Assembly: GCF_900119385.1 (NCBI RefSeq)
Contig: NZ_FPKO01000008.1
Coordinates: 248,001-312,000, forward strand
Length of the DNA stretch: 64,000 bases
Source: Thermophilibacter mediterraneus
Lineage (GTDB): Bacteria; Actinomycetota; Coriobacteriia; Coriobacteriales; Atopobiaceae
Reading direction: 5' to 3'
Below the pieces are notes generated by a model that searched no databases, was not told the origin of the DNA, and saw only the letters and a program-made list of their open reading frames with translations. The stretch's first letter is position 1. Each line of letters opens with the position of its first letter. Position numbers and translations under genes: made by a program. Positions 51,774 through 60,417 of this stretch are shown one piece after another.

Positions 51774-52255
51774 GCGCGCCGCCGCGACGTGGCGCGGCGG
51801 CGCGCGAGGTGCGGCGGCGTGCGGCGTGGCCGGCGTGGCCGGCGTGCGGCGTGCGGCGCGGCCGGCGTGGCGGCGTGCGGCGGCGTGGCAGCCGGCGTGG
51901 CAGCCGGCGTTCATGCCACAGAAATGCGGCGAGTGGGTACTCCCCTCTTTTCGTGCACCCCAGAGAGCCGATTTCGTCAGTTCGCCCCTGTGGTTGGGTA
52001 TAACTTTTGATGTTCAGCATCCAGTGGGGGCAGCTCAGGAGCCCACAGAGCCCCAATTTGCCAAGATTACGGAACGATTGGGTGCCATCCGGGCCCCCGA
52101 AGAGGGGCCAACATCAAAGTTGATACCCAATCGCCCAAGGTTTCCGCCAGGGCAGAGGGATTCCCGTGCATTGTCGGCATAAGGGCCGCTCAGCCGGCGA
52201 GGGGTCGGGCGAGAAGAACGGTGCAGCCGGCGAGGGGCCGGGCGAGAAGGGCTGC
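51774..52255. repeat. Repeat-rich intergenic region with inverted-repeat element, copy B
   Basis: 51790-51915 is GCGTGGCCGGC/GTGGCAGCCGGC simple repeat. 51972-52134 is a second copy of the TTGGGTATAAC element: the forward core GTTGGGTATAACTTTTGATG begins at 51992, and an inverted core (GATTGGGTATCAACTTTGAT on the minus strand) occupies about 52110-52132. No gene is supported. Confidence 0.55.
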
Positions 52256-52290
52256 GGGGCGCGGCCCGCAGCCGCGCGCAGCCGCGCCCC
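52256..52290 (-). terminator. Terminator of the 814-residue GT2 gene
   Basis: GGGGCGCGGC (52256-52265) pairs with GCCGCGCCCC (52281-52290) 19 bases past the stop codon; the minus-strand tail is GCAGCCCTTCTCG. Confidence 0.65.
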
Positions 52291-52308
52291 GCCGCCCCTC
52301 TCCCCGCC

Positions 52309-54753
52309 CTACGGCAGGTGGTAGTACGCGTTCCTCGGCTCGGTGCGCGCGATGTTGGGGCTCATGAACGGGTCGCCCTTCACGTAGTAGGCCGCCCAGC
52401 GGTAGTTCATGTACGCGAACTCGCGGTGGAAGCGGATCTTCTTCTCCACCGAGTCCTCGGCCCCGCGCGAGACGGACTCGTAGTGGTAGAGCTCGACCTC
52501 GGGCGTGTAGACGACCTGCAGGCCCTTCTCGCGCAGCTTGAGGCAGTAGTCCACGTCGTTGAAGGCGACCTGGAGCTCCTCGTTGAAGCCGCCCACCGCG
52601 TCGAAGGCCCTCCGGCTCGACATGAGGCACGCCGCCGTCACCGCGCTCAGGTCCTGCTGCGCGTCGGCGAGCGCGAAGTAGCCCCAGCTCCCGCGCGGGA
52701 GGTCCTTGTTGAGGTGGCCCGCGACGCCGCCGGTCACGCAGACGCCCGCGTGCTGGATCGTGTCGTCGGGGTAGTACAGCCGGACGCCGACCGCGCCCAC
52801 GTCCTCGCGCGCGGCGATGCCGAGCATGACCTCGATCCAGTTGGGCGTGATGACCTCGGTGTCGTTGTTGAGCAGCAGCAGGTAGTCGCCGCGCGCCCGG
52901 TCGCGGCCGAAGTTCATGAGCTTGGAGAAGTTGAACTCCGCGCCCCAGCGCGCCACCCGCACGACGCCCGGGTGCGCGGCCTCGAGCTCGTCGTAGTAGG
53001 CGAAGGTCCCCGGCTCGACGCTGTTGTTCTCCACGATCACGATCTCGTAGTTCTCATACGTGCTGCGCGCCAGGATCGAGTCGACGCAGCGCGACAGCAG
53101 CTCGACGTGGTCCTTGTTGGGGATGATGATCGAGACGAGCGGCCGCTCGGCCGGGACGTCGTAGATCACGCGGTACGTGAACGGGCGGTCCGCCAGCGAC
53201 ACGCTCGCCGGGAGCCCCACGCGCGCGAGATGCTCGCGAACCGCGCGCAGGCCGGCCTCGGAGGCGTAGGACTTGGTCCCGGCGTTGCCCGCGGTCGAGG
53301 TGGGGCTGATGCGCCAGTGGTAGAGCACGCGCGGCACGTGGTGGACGTGGCGGGCGCGCTCTACGGCGCGCAGCGTGAGGTTGTGGTCCTGAGCGCCGTC
53401 GTACTCGCGCGTGTTGGGCTCGAGCGACTCGAGGAGGCTGCGCCGGATCGTGAGCATGTGGCACACGTAGTTGTTGTTGCGCAGCAGGTCGATCGAGAAG
53501 TCCGGCTTGAAGAACGGCTGGGCGAGCGTCCCGTCGGGCAGGAGCTTGTCCTCGTCGCAGTACATGACGTCGGTGTCGGGCCGGGCGTTCACGGCCGAGG
53601 CGTACTCGAACAGGATCGAGCGCTCGAGCACGTCGTCGTGGTCGAAGAAGCACACGAAGTCGCCCGTCGCGCGCGCGATGCCGGCGTTGGTGTTCTCGGA
53701 GATGCCGAGGTTCTTCTCGACGGTGACCACGGTGATGCGCTCGTCGGCGCGCGCCGACGCCTCGACGAGGGCGCAAAGCTCGGCGTTCTCGGGGCTGGCG
53801 TTCACGAGGACGAGCTGCCAGCCGGGGTAGGACTGCCGGCGCACGGAGTCGACCATCTCGGTGTAGAAGTCGGCCGGCGTGTTGAAGAGCGGCACCACGA
53901 TGCTGAAGGTGGGGCGCTCCGCGAACGAGAAGGACGCCTGCTCGAGCAGGGCGCCCTCGGAGTCGCGGTGCGCCTCGAACCACTGCGGGTAGGCGGGGTC
54001 GACCTGGGCGTTGCGCATGACCTCGGACGTGGCCTCGACGAGGCTGCCGTACCAGCCCGAGAAGAGCACCTCGAAGCTGTCGAACTCGGGGTGGTTGCGG
54101 TCGCGCAGCACGAAGAGGTAGCTCTGGACCTGCTGGGGGAAGCGCGCCGACCACTGGACGACGCGGCTGTCCTCGTAGACCTCCGAGGTCCCGCCCGCGC
54201 GCGGGACCGAGGCGCCCGCGCGCGCGACCGAGCTGCCCATGACCACGTAGTCGAACGGCACCGGCTCGAGCGCCTGCGTGAAGCAGGTCACCTCGAGGTC
54301 GTTGTCGTCGCGCAGGGGCAGGGTGACGCTGCCGCGCAGGACGTTTGCCCCGGCACCGGTCACGCACTGGTGGAACTCGATGCGCGCGGCGCGCGAGGAG
54401 GCCTCCTTGTCGTAGTCGCGGATGTTGTCGCAGAGGGCGGGGCGCATGCGGTAGTTGAGGCGCGACTCCCACGTGGCGCGCGACGAGGAGACGGTTAGCT
54501 CGCCGGAGTCCGACCCCGCGCTGACACGGATCTTGTAGTGCGGCGTCTGGACGATGGGCACGCAGCAGACGAACTGCGTGACGCTCGCGTCGGCGTCGAC
54601 GGGCTCGTACGGGCTGAGCGTGCAGGGGACGGCGCGGCCGTCGGCCACGGTCGCCGAGGCGACGAGGCGCGCGGCGTCGCCGAGCCGGGGGACGGAGCAG
54701 AGGACGAAGACCTTCTCGGACCCGCGGCAGATGCCCGCGATCTTGATGTGCAT
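52309..54753 (-). CDS. Double-domain GT2 glycosyltransferase (cell-wall glycan)
   Basis: An 814-residue protein: an N-terminal beta-rich region (1-275) of unknown fold, then two GT-A domains. The first (about 280-510) has FSIVVPLFNTPADFYTEMVDSV, FFDHDD and MYCDEDK. The second (about 535-790) has VSIIIPNKDHVELLSRCVDSIL, LLLNNDTEV and a FNDVDYCLKLREKG acceptor motif typical of rhamnosyltransferases. Both metal-binding motifs are intact, so two sugars could be added in sequence. No membrane segment, so cytoplasmic. The ATG at 54753 follows AAAGGG. Confidence 0.88.
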   Translation of the reverse strand: MHIKIAGICRGSEKVFVLCSVPRLGDAARLVASATVADGRAVPCTLSPYEPVDADASVTQFVCCVPIVQTPHYKIRVSAGSDSGELTVSSSRATWESRLNYRMRPALCDNIRDYDKEASSRAARIEFHQCVTGAGANVLRGSVTLPLRDDNDLEVTCFTQALEPVPFDYVVMGSSVARAGASVPRAGGTSEVYEDSRVVQWSARFPQQVQSYLFVLRDRNHPEFDSFEVLFSGWYGSLVEATSEVMRNAQVDPAYPQWFEAHRDSEGALLEQASFSFAERPTFSIVVPLFNTPADFYTEMVDSVRRQSYPGWQLVLVNASPENAELCALVEASARADERITVVTVEKNLGISENTNAGIARATGDFVCFFDHDDVLERSILFEYASAVNARPDTDVMYCDEDKLLPDGTLAQPFFKPDFSIDLLRNNNYVCHMLTIRRSLLESLEPNTREYDGAQDHNLTLRAVERARHVHHVPRVLYHWRISPTSTAGNAGTKSYASEAGLRAVREHLARVGLPASVSLADRPFTYRVIYDVPAERPLVSIIIPNKDHVELLSRCVDSILARSTYENYEIVIVENNSVEPGTFAYYDELEAAHPGVVRVARWGAEFNFSKLMNFGRDRARGDYLLLLNNDTEVITPNWIEVMLGIAAREDVGAVGVRLYYPDDTIQHAGVCVTGGVAGHLNKDLPRGSWGYFALADAQQDLSAVTAACLMSSRRAFDAVGGFNEELQVAFNDVDYCLKLREKGLQVVYTPEVELYHYESVSRGAEDSVEKKIRFHREFAYMNYRWAAYYVKGDPFMSPNIARTEPRNAYYHLP

Positions 54754-54898
54754 ACGGATGGCCCTTTCACTGGCGGGCGGGCGAGAGGGACCTCGGCCCG
54801 CGGCTTGCCTCCCCAGTGTAGCGCACTCGCCCGACGCGACCGCCGGGCGGCCGCCGGGCCGCGGCGGGGGCGACAGGCACGCCCGGCGCGCGCCGTCG

Positions 54899-56896
54899 CT
54901 ACGCCCCGGCCGGCCAGCGCAGGCAGTAGTAGCCCGACCACGGGTCGAAGTTGGGGCTCTGCGACGGGTCGCCGTCCGCGATCTGCGGGAAGAGCGCGAG
55001 CAGGCGCGCGCAGTCCGCGAGCTCGGCCTCGCACGGGGCGTCGGGCACGAGCGACCTCGGCGAGACGAGGCGCGCGGTCGCGTGCGGGAGGTAGACGCTC
55101 GCGAGGCCGGACGCGCGCCCGAGCAGCGTCGCCTCGGCGAGCGCGTGGTCGAGCGTCGAGAAGCCCCCCTCGAGCGGCAGGGCGGCGAGCTCGCGCGCGC
55201 TCACGAGGCAGCACTCGGCGTTCACGACCGCGGCGTCGTAGGGGCGCAGCGCGCGGCCCACGTAGCCGCCGTCGTCGTGCGGGAGGTAGCGCAGCAGGTG
55301 GCCGAGCGACCCGTCAGGCCGCGCGACCATGCCCGCGTAGTCGAGCAGGCCGTCGGCGCGCACCACGCGCGGGGAGGCGCAGAGCGTGCCGGGGCGCGAG
55401 GCGTAGCCCACCAGGGTCTCGAGCGCCGCCGCGTCAAGGTCGTGCGCGGGCGTCGTCAGGAGCACGAGGTCCGCACCCGCGTGCCGCGCGAGCGCGAGGA
55501 GGTCGGGCCGCTCGCCGACGGTGACGCGGCGGACCTCGGCGCCCCGCTCGGAGGAGTAGCGCGAGAGCGCGGCGCGCAGCGACGGCGCGAGCTCGCCCGC
55601 GCACGCGACCGCGATCGACGGCGCCCGGTCGCCCACCGCAAAGGTCGTGCGGTACGTGAAGTAGGCGTCGGCGCGCCGCGCGGCGCCCGAGCGCCCCGTG
55701 CGCGCGAGGTGCGCGTTGATGGCGACGGCGCCCGCGTCCTGCGCGTAGTCCTTGACCCCGGGGTCGAGCGCGGACGAGCCGGAGCAGATCCTCCAGTGGT
55801 AGAGCACGTGGGGCACGCGCACGACGCGCTCGCCCGTCTCGAAGACGCGCAGCGTCAGGTCGTAGTCCTGGGCGCCCTCCACGTCCCGCCCGGAGCGGCC
55901 CACCGACTCGAGCAGGTCGCGGCGCACGGTGAGCCAGTGCAGGACGTAGTCGTTGGAGAGCAGGAGGTCGGGGTTGGCGTCCGGCTTGATGAGCGGCAGC
56001 GAGGGCGCGCCCTCCTCGTCGACGTTGTCCTCGTCGCAGTAGAGCAGCCCGGGGCGCGCGCCGTCGGCGACCGCGCGCACGAGCTCCGCCAGGGCGTGCG
56101 GCTCGACCAGGTCGTCGTGGTCGAGGAAGCTCACGTAGTCGCCCGTCGCGTGCGCGATGCCGACGTTGGTGTTGCCCACGATGCCGAGGTTCTTCTCCAC
56201 GTCCACCACGCGGACGCGCGGGTCGTCGCAGGCGTCGAGCACCGAGCGCATCCCCTCGTCGTCGGGGCTCGCGTTCACGAGCACGAGCTCCCAGCGCGGG
56301 TAGGTCTGCGCGAGCACGCTGGCGAGCATCTCGCGCAGGAGGCGCTCGGGCGTGCGGAAGGCGGGCGTGACGATGCTCATGAGCGGGCCGGGCTCGGGCA
56401 CGGGGAGCCTGCGGCAGGCGGCGCGGTCGAGGTCGAGCCACGCGGGGTAGCGCGGGTCGACCGACGCGTTGGAGATGCGCTCCCCGTAGGCCCTGCGGAG
56501 CTCGCGACGGGTCGCCTGACCGGCAGCGATGCGCCGGGCCCCCGCGGCCACGACGAAGCGGCCGCACTCGTCGGGCACGCAGACGGAGTACTCGTCCACC
56601 GTCCAGAGCCGGCCCGGCTCGAGCTCGACGAAGTGCCGGGCGAGAAGGGCGGCGCGGGGCGCGCGCACCCCGCGGACGAGCCGCCCGCCGACGAGCGCTA
56701 GGCAGCGCACCGCCGGGGGTCGCGCGTCGCCGCGCTCGCACGAGAGGGCGACCCAGAGGTGCGAGACCGGGCCGTCGGCGAAGTCGCCCTCCGCGCTGCG
56801 CAGGCAGCACGGCATGCGCAGCGCGCGGCCGCGGCGCAGCTCGTCCGCGGCGAGCGGCTCGGCGTCGAAGTAGTCGCTGAGGCTGCGGTCCCCCAT
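54899..56896 (-). CDS. GT2 glycosyltransferase with a degenerate second GT domain
   Basis: A 665-residue protein related to the adjacent 814-residue enzyme. N-terminal extension (1-165), an intact GT-A domain (about 170-400: LMSIVTPAFRTPERLLREML, FLDHDDLVEPH, YCDEDN), and a C-terminal region (about 415-660) aligning with a second GT2 domain but with the DxD position reading LLTTPAHD, so probably inactive. It ends FDPWSGYYCLRW, as in related rhamnan-type transferases. It likely adds a sugar to the same wall glycan. The start has GGGGAG 11 bases upstream. Confidence 0.84.
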   Translation of the reverse strand: MGDRSLSDYFDAEPLAADELRRGRALRMPCCLRSAEGDFADGPVSHLWVALSCERGDARPPAVRCLALVGGRLVRGVRAPRAALLARHFVELEPGRLWTVDEYSVCVPDECGRFVVAAGARRIAAGQATRRELRRAYGERISNASVDPRYPAWLDLDRAACRRLPVPEPGPLMSIVTPAFRTPERLLREMLASVLAQTYPRWELVLVNASPDDEGMRSVLDACDDPRVRVVDVEKNLGIVGNTNVGIAHATGDYVSFLDHDDLVEPHALAELVRAVADGARPGLLYCDEDNVDEEGAPSLPLIKPDANPDLLLSNDYVLHWLTVRRDLLESVGRSGRDVEGAQDYDLTLRVFETGERVVRVPHVLYHWRICSGSSALDPGVKDYAQDAGAVAINAHLARTGRSGAARRADAYFTYRTTFAVGDRAPSIAVACAGELAPSLRAALSRYSSERGAEVRRVTVGERPDLLALARHAGADLVLLTTPAHDLDAAALETLVGYASRPGTLCASPRVVRADGLLDYAGMVARPDGSLGHLLRYLPHDDGGYVGRALRPYDAAVVNAECCLVSARELAALPLEGGFSTLDHALAEATLLGRASGLASVYLPHATARLVSPRSLVPDAPCEAELADCARLLALFPQIADGDPSQSPNFDPWSGYYCLRWPAGA

Positions 56897-56929
56897 GTCG
56901 GGCAGGCTCCCCGTCCGGGCTCGCGGGCG

Positions 56930-57517
56930 CTACCGCGCGCGCAGGGAGTCGAGGCCGGGGTGCGCCTGGTCCTTGTCGGAGAGGACCAGCTTGGAGGGGT
57001 CGAAGGCGTCGTCGCCCTCGAGCGCCGGCCACGCGACGGCGATCTGGGGGTCATTCCACATGAGGCCGCCCTCGTCGCCGGGGTGGTAGGTGTCGTCGCA
57101 CTTGTAGCAGAACTCGGCCTCGTCGGAGAGGACGAGGAAGCCGTGCGCGAAGCCGCGCGGGACGAAGAACTGGCGGCGGTTCTCGGCGGAGAGGGTGACG
57201 CCCTCCCACCTGCCCCAGGTGGGGCTGCCCGGGCGCAGGTCGACGGCGACGTCGAAGACGGTGCCGCGGACCACGCGCACGAGCTTGGCCTGCGGGTGGT
57301 TGATCTGGAAGTGCAGGCCGCGCAGGACGCCGCGCGTGCTGGAGGACTGGTTGTCCTGGACGAAGTCGGCGTCGATGCCGCCGGCCACGAAGTCGGGGCG
57401 CTTGTAGGTCTCCATGAAGTAGCCGCGACGGTCACCGTAGCTCTTGACGTCGACGATCTTGACGCCCTCGATCGAGGTGTCGGTGAAGGTGAAGTTGCCG
57501 GAAGTGATGGTGGCCAT
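56930..57517 (-). CDS. rfbC: dTDP-4-dehydrorhamnose 3,5-epimerase
   Basis: A 195-residue cupin. It has FVQDNQSSSTRGVLRGLHFQ (catalytic His region about 70), KLVRVVRGTVFDVAVDLR and FVPRGFAHGFLVLSDEAEF, all diagnostic of RmlC. It provides dTDP-4-keto-L-rhamnose, which fits the neighbouring rhamnosyltransferase-like GT2 genes. The other rml genes are not in the window. The promoter probably overlaps the 17-bp inverted repeat at 57562. Confidence 0.96.
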   Translation of the reverse strand: MATITSGNFTFTDTSIEGVKIVDVKSYGDRRGYFMETYKRPDFVAGGIDADFVQDNQSSSTRGVLRGLHFQINHPQAKLVRVVRGTVFDVAVDLRPGSPTWGRWEGVTLSAENRRQFFVPRGFAHGFLVLSDEAEFCYKCDDTYHPGDEGGLMWNDPQIAVAWPALEGDDAFDPSKLVLSDKDQAHPGLDSLRAR

Positions 57518-57561
57518 GCGCGTCCTCCCCGCGAGCTGGTTGCTTTGCTGGCTGCAAACGA

Positions 57562-57621
57562 GTCTATGATAGCGCGCCGTGACGGGGCGTGCGTGGGAGG
57601 CGGGGGCGCGCTATCATAGAC
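57562..57621. repeat. Perfect 17-bp inverted repeat upstream of rfbC
   Basis: Arms 57562-57578 and 57605-57621 are exact reverse complements with a 26-base loop. The left arm read on the minus strand contains TATCAT, a likely rfbC -10 box, so the layout mirrors the 8664-8724 repeat upstream of the asp23-like gene. Confidence 0.75.
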
Positions 57622-57688
57622 CGAAACGGAGCGATTTGCGAAAACAGGTCCTTCTCGGCGCCGATTTTCGCAAGACGCTCCGTCTCGG
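57622..57688. repeat. Palindromic repeat element, copy 6
   Basis: CGAAACGGAGCGATTTGCGA at the left and GACGCTCCGTCTCGG at the right; it directly abuts the 17-bp inverted repeat. The following 57700-57760 carries two copies of GAGAAGAACCTCGGCGCAGG. Confidence 0.88.
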
Positions 57689-57771
57689 CGCGGGGGCAAG
57701 AGTGAGAAGAACCTCGGCGCAGGGGCGCGAAGGCGAGAAGAACCTCGGCGCAGGCACCGTCGCGGCGCGCC

Positions 57772-60084
57772 CTACCGGACGCCCCGCTCCCCCGCCAGCC
57801 GCCAGATCGAGACGCCGCCCGCGCGTGACACGAGCTCGAGGCGAAGGCCCTCCCCGCCCATCACCTCGGGCAGATCCTGGGTGAGCGACACGTAGTAGTC
57901 GATGCCCAGGCGCTCCATGTCATCGAGGCCCAGGCGCACGGTAAAGGTGTCCTGCGGGTCCCACTCGTCGCGCACGAAGCTCGAGGGGCCCTCAACGGGC
58001 ACCACGGTGATGTGCGCGTAGCGGTTGTAGGCGCGCTCGTCGGAGCCGTCGGGGTCGAGCAGGCGCCAGCGGTCGAGCGCGGGATAGGTGTTGACCGAGT
58101 TGACGCACGGTGCGCCCGCGGTGATGCAGAGCTGGCCGAGGAAGCTGTACTCCCCCGCCCAGAGCGCGCCCGGGTCGTCGGCGGCGAGCTGCGCCACGGC
58201 GGCGCGGGCGGGGCTGGCCAGCAGCGCGTCGGCGCCCCGCTGCACCGGGTTCACGCTCGCGCCCGAGACCAGCACCACGAGCGAAGCCGCGACGAGAGCC
58301 GCCCCCGCGTCGGCGCCCGCGGCGGCGAGCTGCGCCGAAGCCAAAAGCGTCGCCGCAAAGAGCCCGAGGAGCGCGGAGAAGAGCGGGGCGAGGCCCGCCG
58401 ACCCGTGCGCGACCAGCGCGAGCGCGACGCCCGCGAGCGCGTCGGCGGCGAGCGCGGCGGCCCACGGCAGGGCCCGCGGCCAAGGCCTCCCGCAGCCGCG
58501 CACGGCGAGGTGCGCGCCGCCGGTCGCCGGGGCGACGTCCCACAGGGCCACCGACCTCACCATGAGCAGGAGGTCCGCCAGGCCCAGCACCTGCGCGACG
58601 CGCACGTTGAGACTGTGGGAGAGCAGCGTCGCCGCGGCCAGGGGCTCGGGAAGCCCCACGAGGCAGTACGCGGCAAGAAGGACCTCGACCGCGCCGAGGA
58701 GGACGGTGGGCGCATCGAGCGAGACGGCCCTTCTCGCCCTGCGGACCTGGCACAGCGCGGCGAAGACGAGCCCCAGGGGGAAGAGCGCGAACACGCCCGC
58801 CGACTCGCTGGCGTTGAGGGGCGCCTCCGAGGCCCGGAGCGCGTTGAAGGGCGAGGCCGCCTCGTAGAGAAAGTACTCGAGGCCCCCTCCGCCCAGGTCG
58901 CTGCGCTGCCCGGGGTAGACCGTCCCCGTCTCGAGCGCGATGACGTCCGTCACCGGGAGCAGGCACGCCGCGCCCAAGACGGCAACGACGAGAAGCATGC
59001 CGCACAGCGGCAGGGCGAGGCGGCGCAGGGCTACCTGTCGGCGCTCGGAGGGGCCGAGCTCGCGCAGGTACCCCACCGCGTCCCCCGCGCCGAGGGCGAG
59101 AAACATCCAGAAGAGCGGCACCTGCCACGCCGGGTAGACGACGAAGAGGTAGCCGAGCGCGAGCCACGCCATGAGGAGGGCGAGCCCCGCCCGGACGAGC
59201 GGGCGCCCCTCCCGCAGGCACCGGTGCAGGGCCAGCACGAGGGCCTGCCCGAAGATGAGGAGCTCGGCGATGCCGTTGATGGCGAACCACCACTGGACGA
59301 GCGGGCAGAACGCGAGCATGACGGCATAGGCGGCCGAGACGCAGCGCCTGTCGCGGGTGACGAGGCGCCCCAGCTCAAAGGACACCAGAAGCAGCGCGAC
59401 CAGGCGCGCGCTCCAGAAGAACGCGAGCCCGCGCGCGCTTCCCAGGACGAGGTAGCCCCACAGGAACGGCCTGAAGAGGGTGGGAAGGGCCCAGCAGGGC
59501 TGCGCGTAGACCATCGTCACGTCCGTGGCGGTCCCGCGGATAAGCTCCGAGACGGCGGCGTAATCGGTGTGCTCCTGCGAGAACGCGAACGGCGTGAGCA
59601 CCATGAACTCGTCGCCGCGAATCGAGCGGGAGAAGCCCAGGAGCGTGCCCTGGTCGGCATCGCCCCCGATGAGCGTGGACCACTGGGCTATGGACGACCC
59701 GCTGATCTCGAGCGCGGTGAGCGCGACGACGGCGAGCAGCCCGATGGGCACGCGCAGCCGAAAGAGCAGCCTGCGAAGCGGGGCGGCGCGGCGCGAGAAG
59801 AACGCGAGGAGCAGCGCGCACAGCGGAACCGTAACGACGGCTGCGACGAGGGGGTCCGCCGGGTCGAGCGCGGCGAGCACGTCTCCCCCGCCCCCGCGAA
59901 CCTGTGCGGTGAGCCGGGCGAACATCACCGCCCAGAGCGCCGACAGGTACGAGGCGAGCGCGACGCACGCCGCGCGCGCGATTCGGGCGCCGCGGGATGG
60001 CGCGGGCCCGGCGCCGGGCTCCCGTGTCGCGCTGCCGGTCTCGCGAGCGCGACGCACGTCGTCGCCGACCCCACCATCACGCAT
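57772..60084 (-). CDS. Large polytopic membrane protein, possibly a GT-C-type glycosyltransferase
   Basis: A 770-residue protein with about 12-14 hydrophobic helices from residue 40 to 640 and a soluble C-terminal domain (about 650-770). It resembles actinobacterial wall-glycan membrane proteins and GT-C/YfhO-like enzymes in layout, but no catalytic motif could be assigned with confidence. The ATG at 60084 has GGAG four bases upstream; the frame stays open for another 92 codons through palindromic element copy 7, which is not credible coding sequence. Placed between rfbC and an SLH gene, it probably acts on a surface polymer. Confidence 0.7.
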   Translation of the reverse strand: MRDGGVGDDVRRARETGSATREPGAGPAPSRGARIARAACVALASYLSALWAVMFARLTAQVRGGGGDVLAALDPADPLVAAVVTVPLCALLLAFFSRRAAPLRRLLFRLRVPIGLLAVVALTALEISGSSIAQWSTLIGGDADQGTLLGFSRSIRGDEFMVLTPFAFSQEHTDYAAVSELIRGTATDVTMVYAQPCWALPTLFRPFLWGYLVLGSARGLAFFWSARLVALLLVSFELGRLVTRDRRCVSAAYAVMLAFCPLVQWWFAINGIAELLIFGQALVLALHRCLREGRPLVRAGLALLMAWLALGYLFVVYPAWQVPLFWMFLALGAGDAVGYLRELGPSERRQVALRRLALPLCGMLLVVAVLGAACLLPVTDVIALETGTVYPGQRSDLGGGGLEYFLYEAASPFNALRASEAPLNASESAGVFALFPLGLVFAALCQVRRARRAVSLDAPTVLLGAVEVLLAAYCLVGLPEPLAAATLLSHSLNVRVAQVLGLADLLLMVRSVALWDVAPATGGAHLAVRGCGRPWPRALPWAAALAADALAGVALALVAHGSAGLAPLFSALLGLFAATLLASAQLAAAGADAGAALVAASLVVLVSGASVNPVQRGADALLASPARAAVAQLAADDPGALWAGEYSFLGQLCITAGAPCVNSVNTYPALDRWRLLDPDGSDERAYNRYAHITVVPVEGPSSFVRDEWDPQDTFTVRLGLDDMERLGIDYYVSLTQDLPEVMGGEGLRLELVSRAGGVSIWRLAGERGVR

Positions 60085-60249
60085 GATCTCCGGCAACGCC
60101 GCCCCTCTCGCTGAATCGACTCTGAAGAGCAAGTATGCCACTGCGCCACGTGAGTCGCTCGCGGGGAGCGCAGGGGCGAGGCCGACGACCGAGAGCCAGG
60201 GCGACGCAGGCGGCCGGGGCGACGCCGGCGGCCGGGGCGACGCCGGCAC

Positions 60250-60316
60250 CGAAACGGAGCGATTTGCAAAAACGGGGCCCTCTCGGGGGCGATTTTTGCA
60301 AGTCGCTCCGTTTCGG
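60250..60316. repeat. Palindromic repeat element, copy 7
   Basis: CGAAACGGAGCGATTTGCAA at the left and GTCGCTCCGTTTCGG at the right; loop GGGGCCCTCTCGGGGG. A base change in the left arm (GCGAAAA to GCAAAAA) is matched by TTTTTGC in the right arm. Confidence 0.88.
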
Positions 60317-60363
60317 CGCGGGGAGGCGAGAAGGACCTCGAGCCGCGCCGACCGGTACACGAA

Positions 60364-60391
60364 GGGAGGGGCCCCTCGCGGGGCCCCTCCC
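60364..60391 (-). terminator. Terminator of the sixth SLH gene
   Basis: Perfect 12-bp stem GGGAGGGGCCCC / GGGGCCCCTCCC with a 4-base loop, 26 bases past the stop codon; the minus-strand tail begins TTCGTG. Confidence 0.8.
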
Positions 60392-60417
60392 GGCGGAACC
60401 TCCCCTGGGGGCGGAGA

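Larger units (their letters stand above)
60085..60417. other. Intergenic region with palindromic element, copy 7 and terminator
   Basis: Contains a short run of GGCCGGGGCGACGCCG repeats (about 60210-60247), palindromic element copy 7 at 60250-60316, GGCGAGAAGGACCTCG, and the terminator of the SLH gene at 60364-60391. Confidence 0.6.

Noticed and set aside
60085-60360. Longer N-terminus (862 residues) for the polytopic membrane protein
   Set aside because: It would translate palindromic element copy 7. GGAG and an ATG at 60084 directly before the first helices are a better start.
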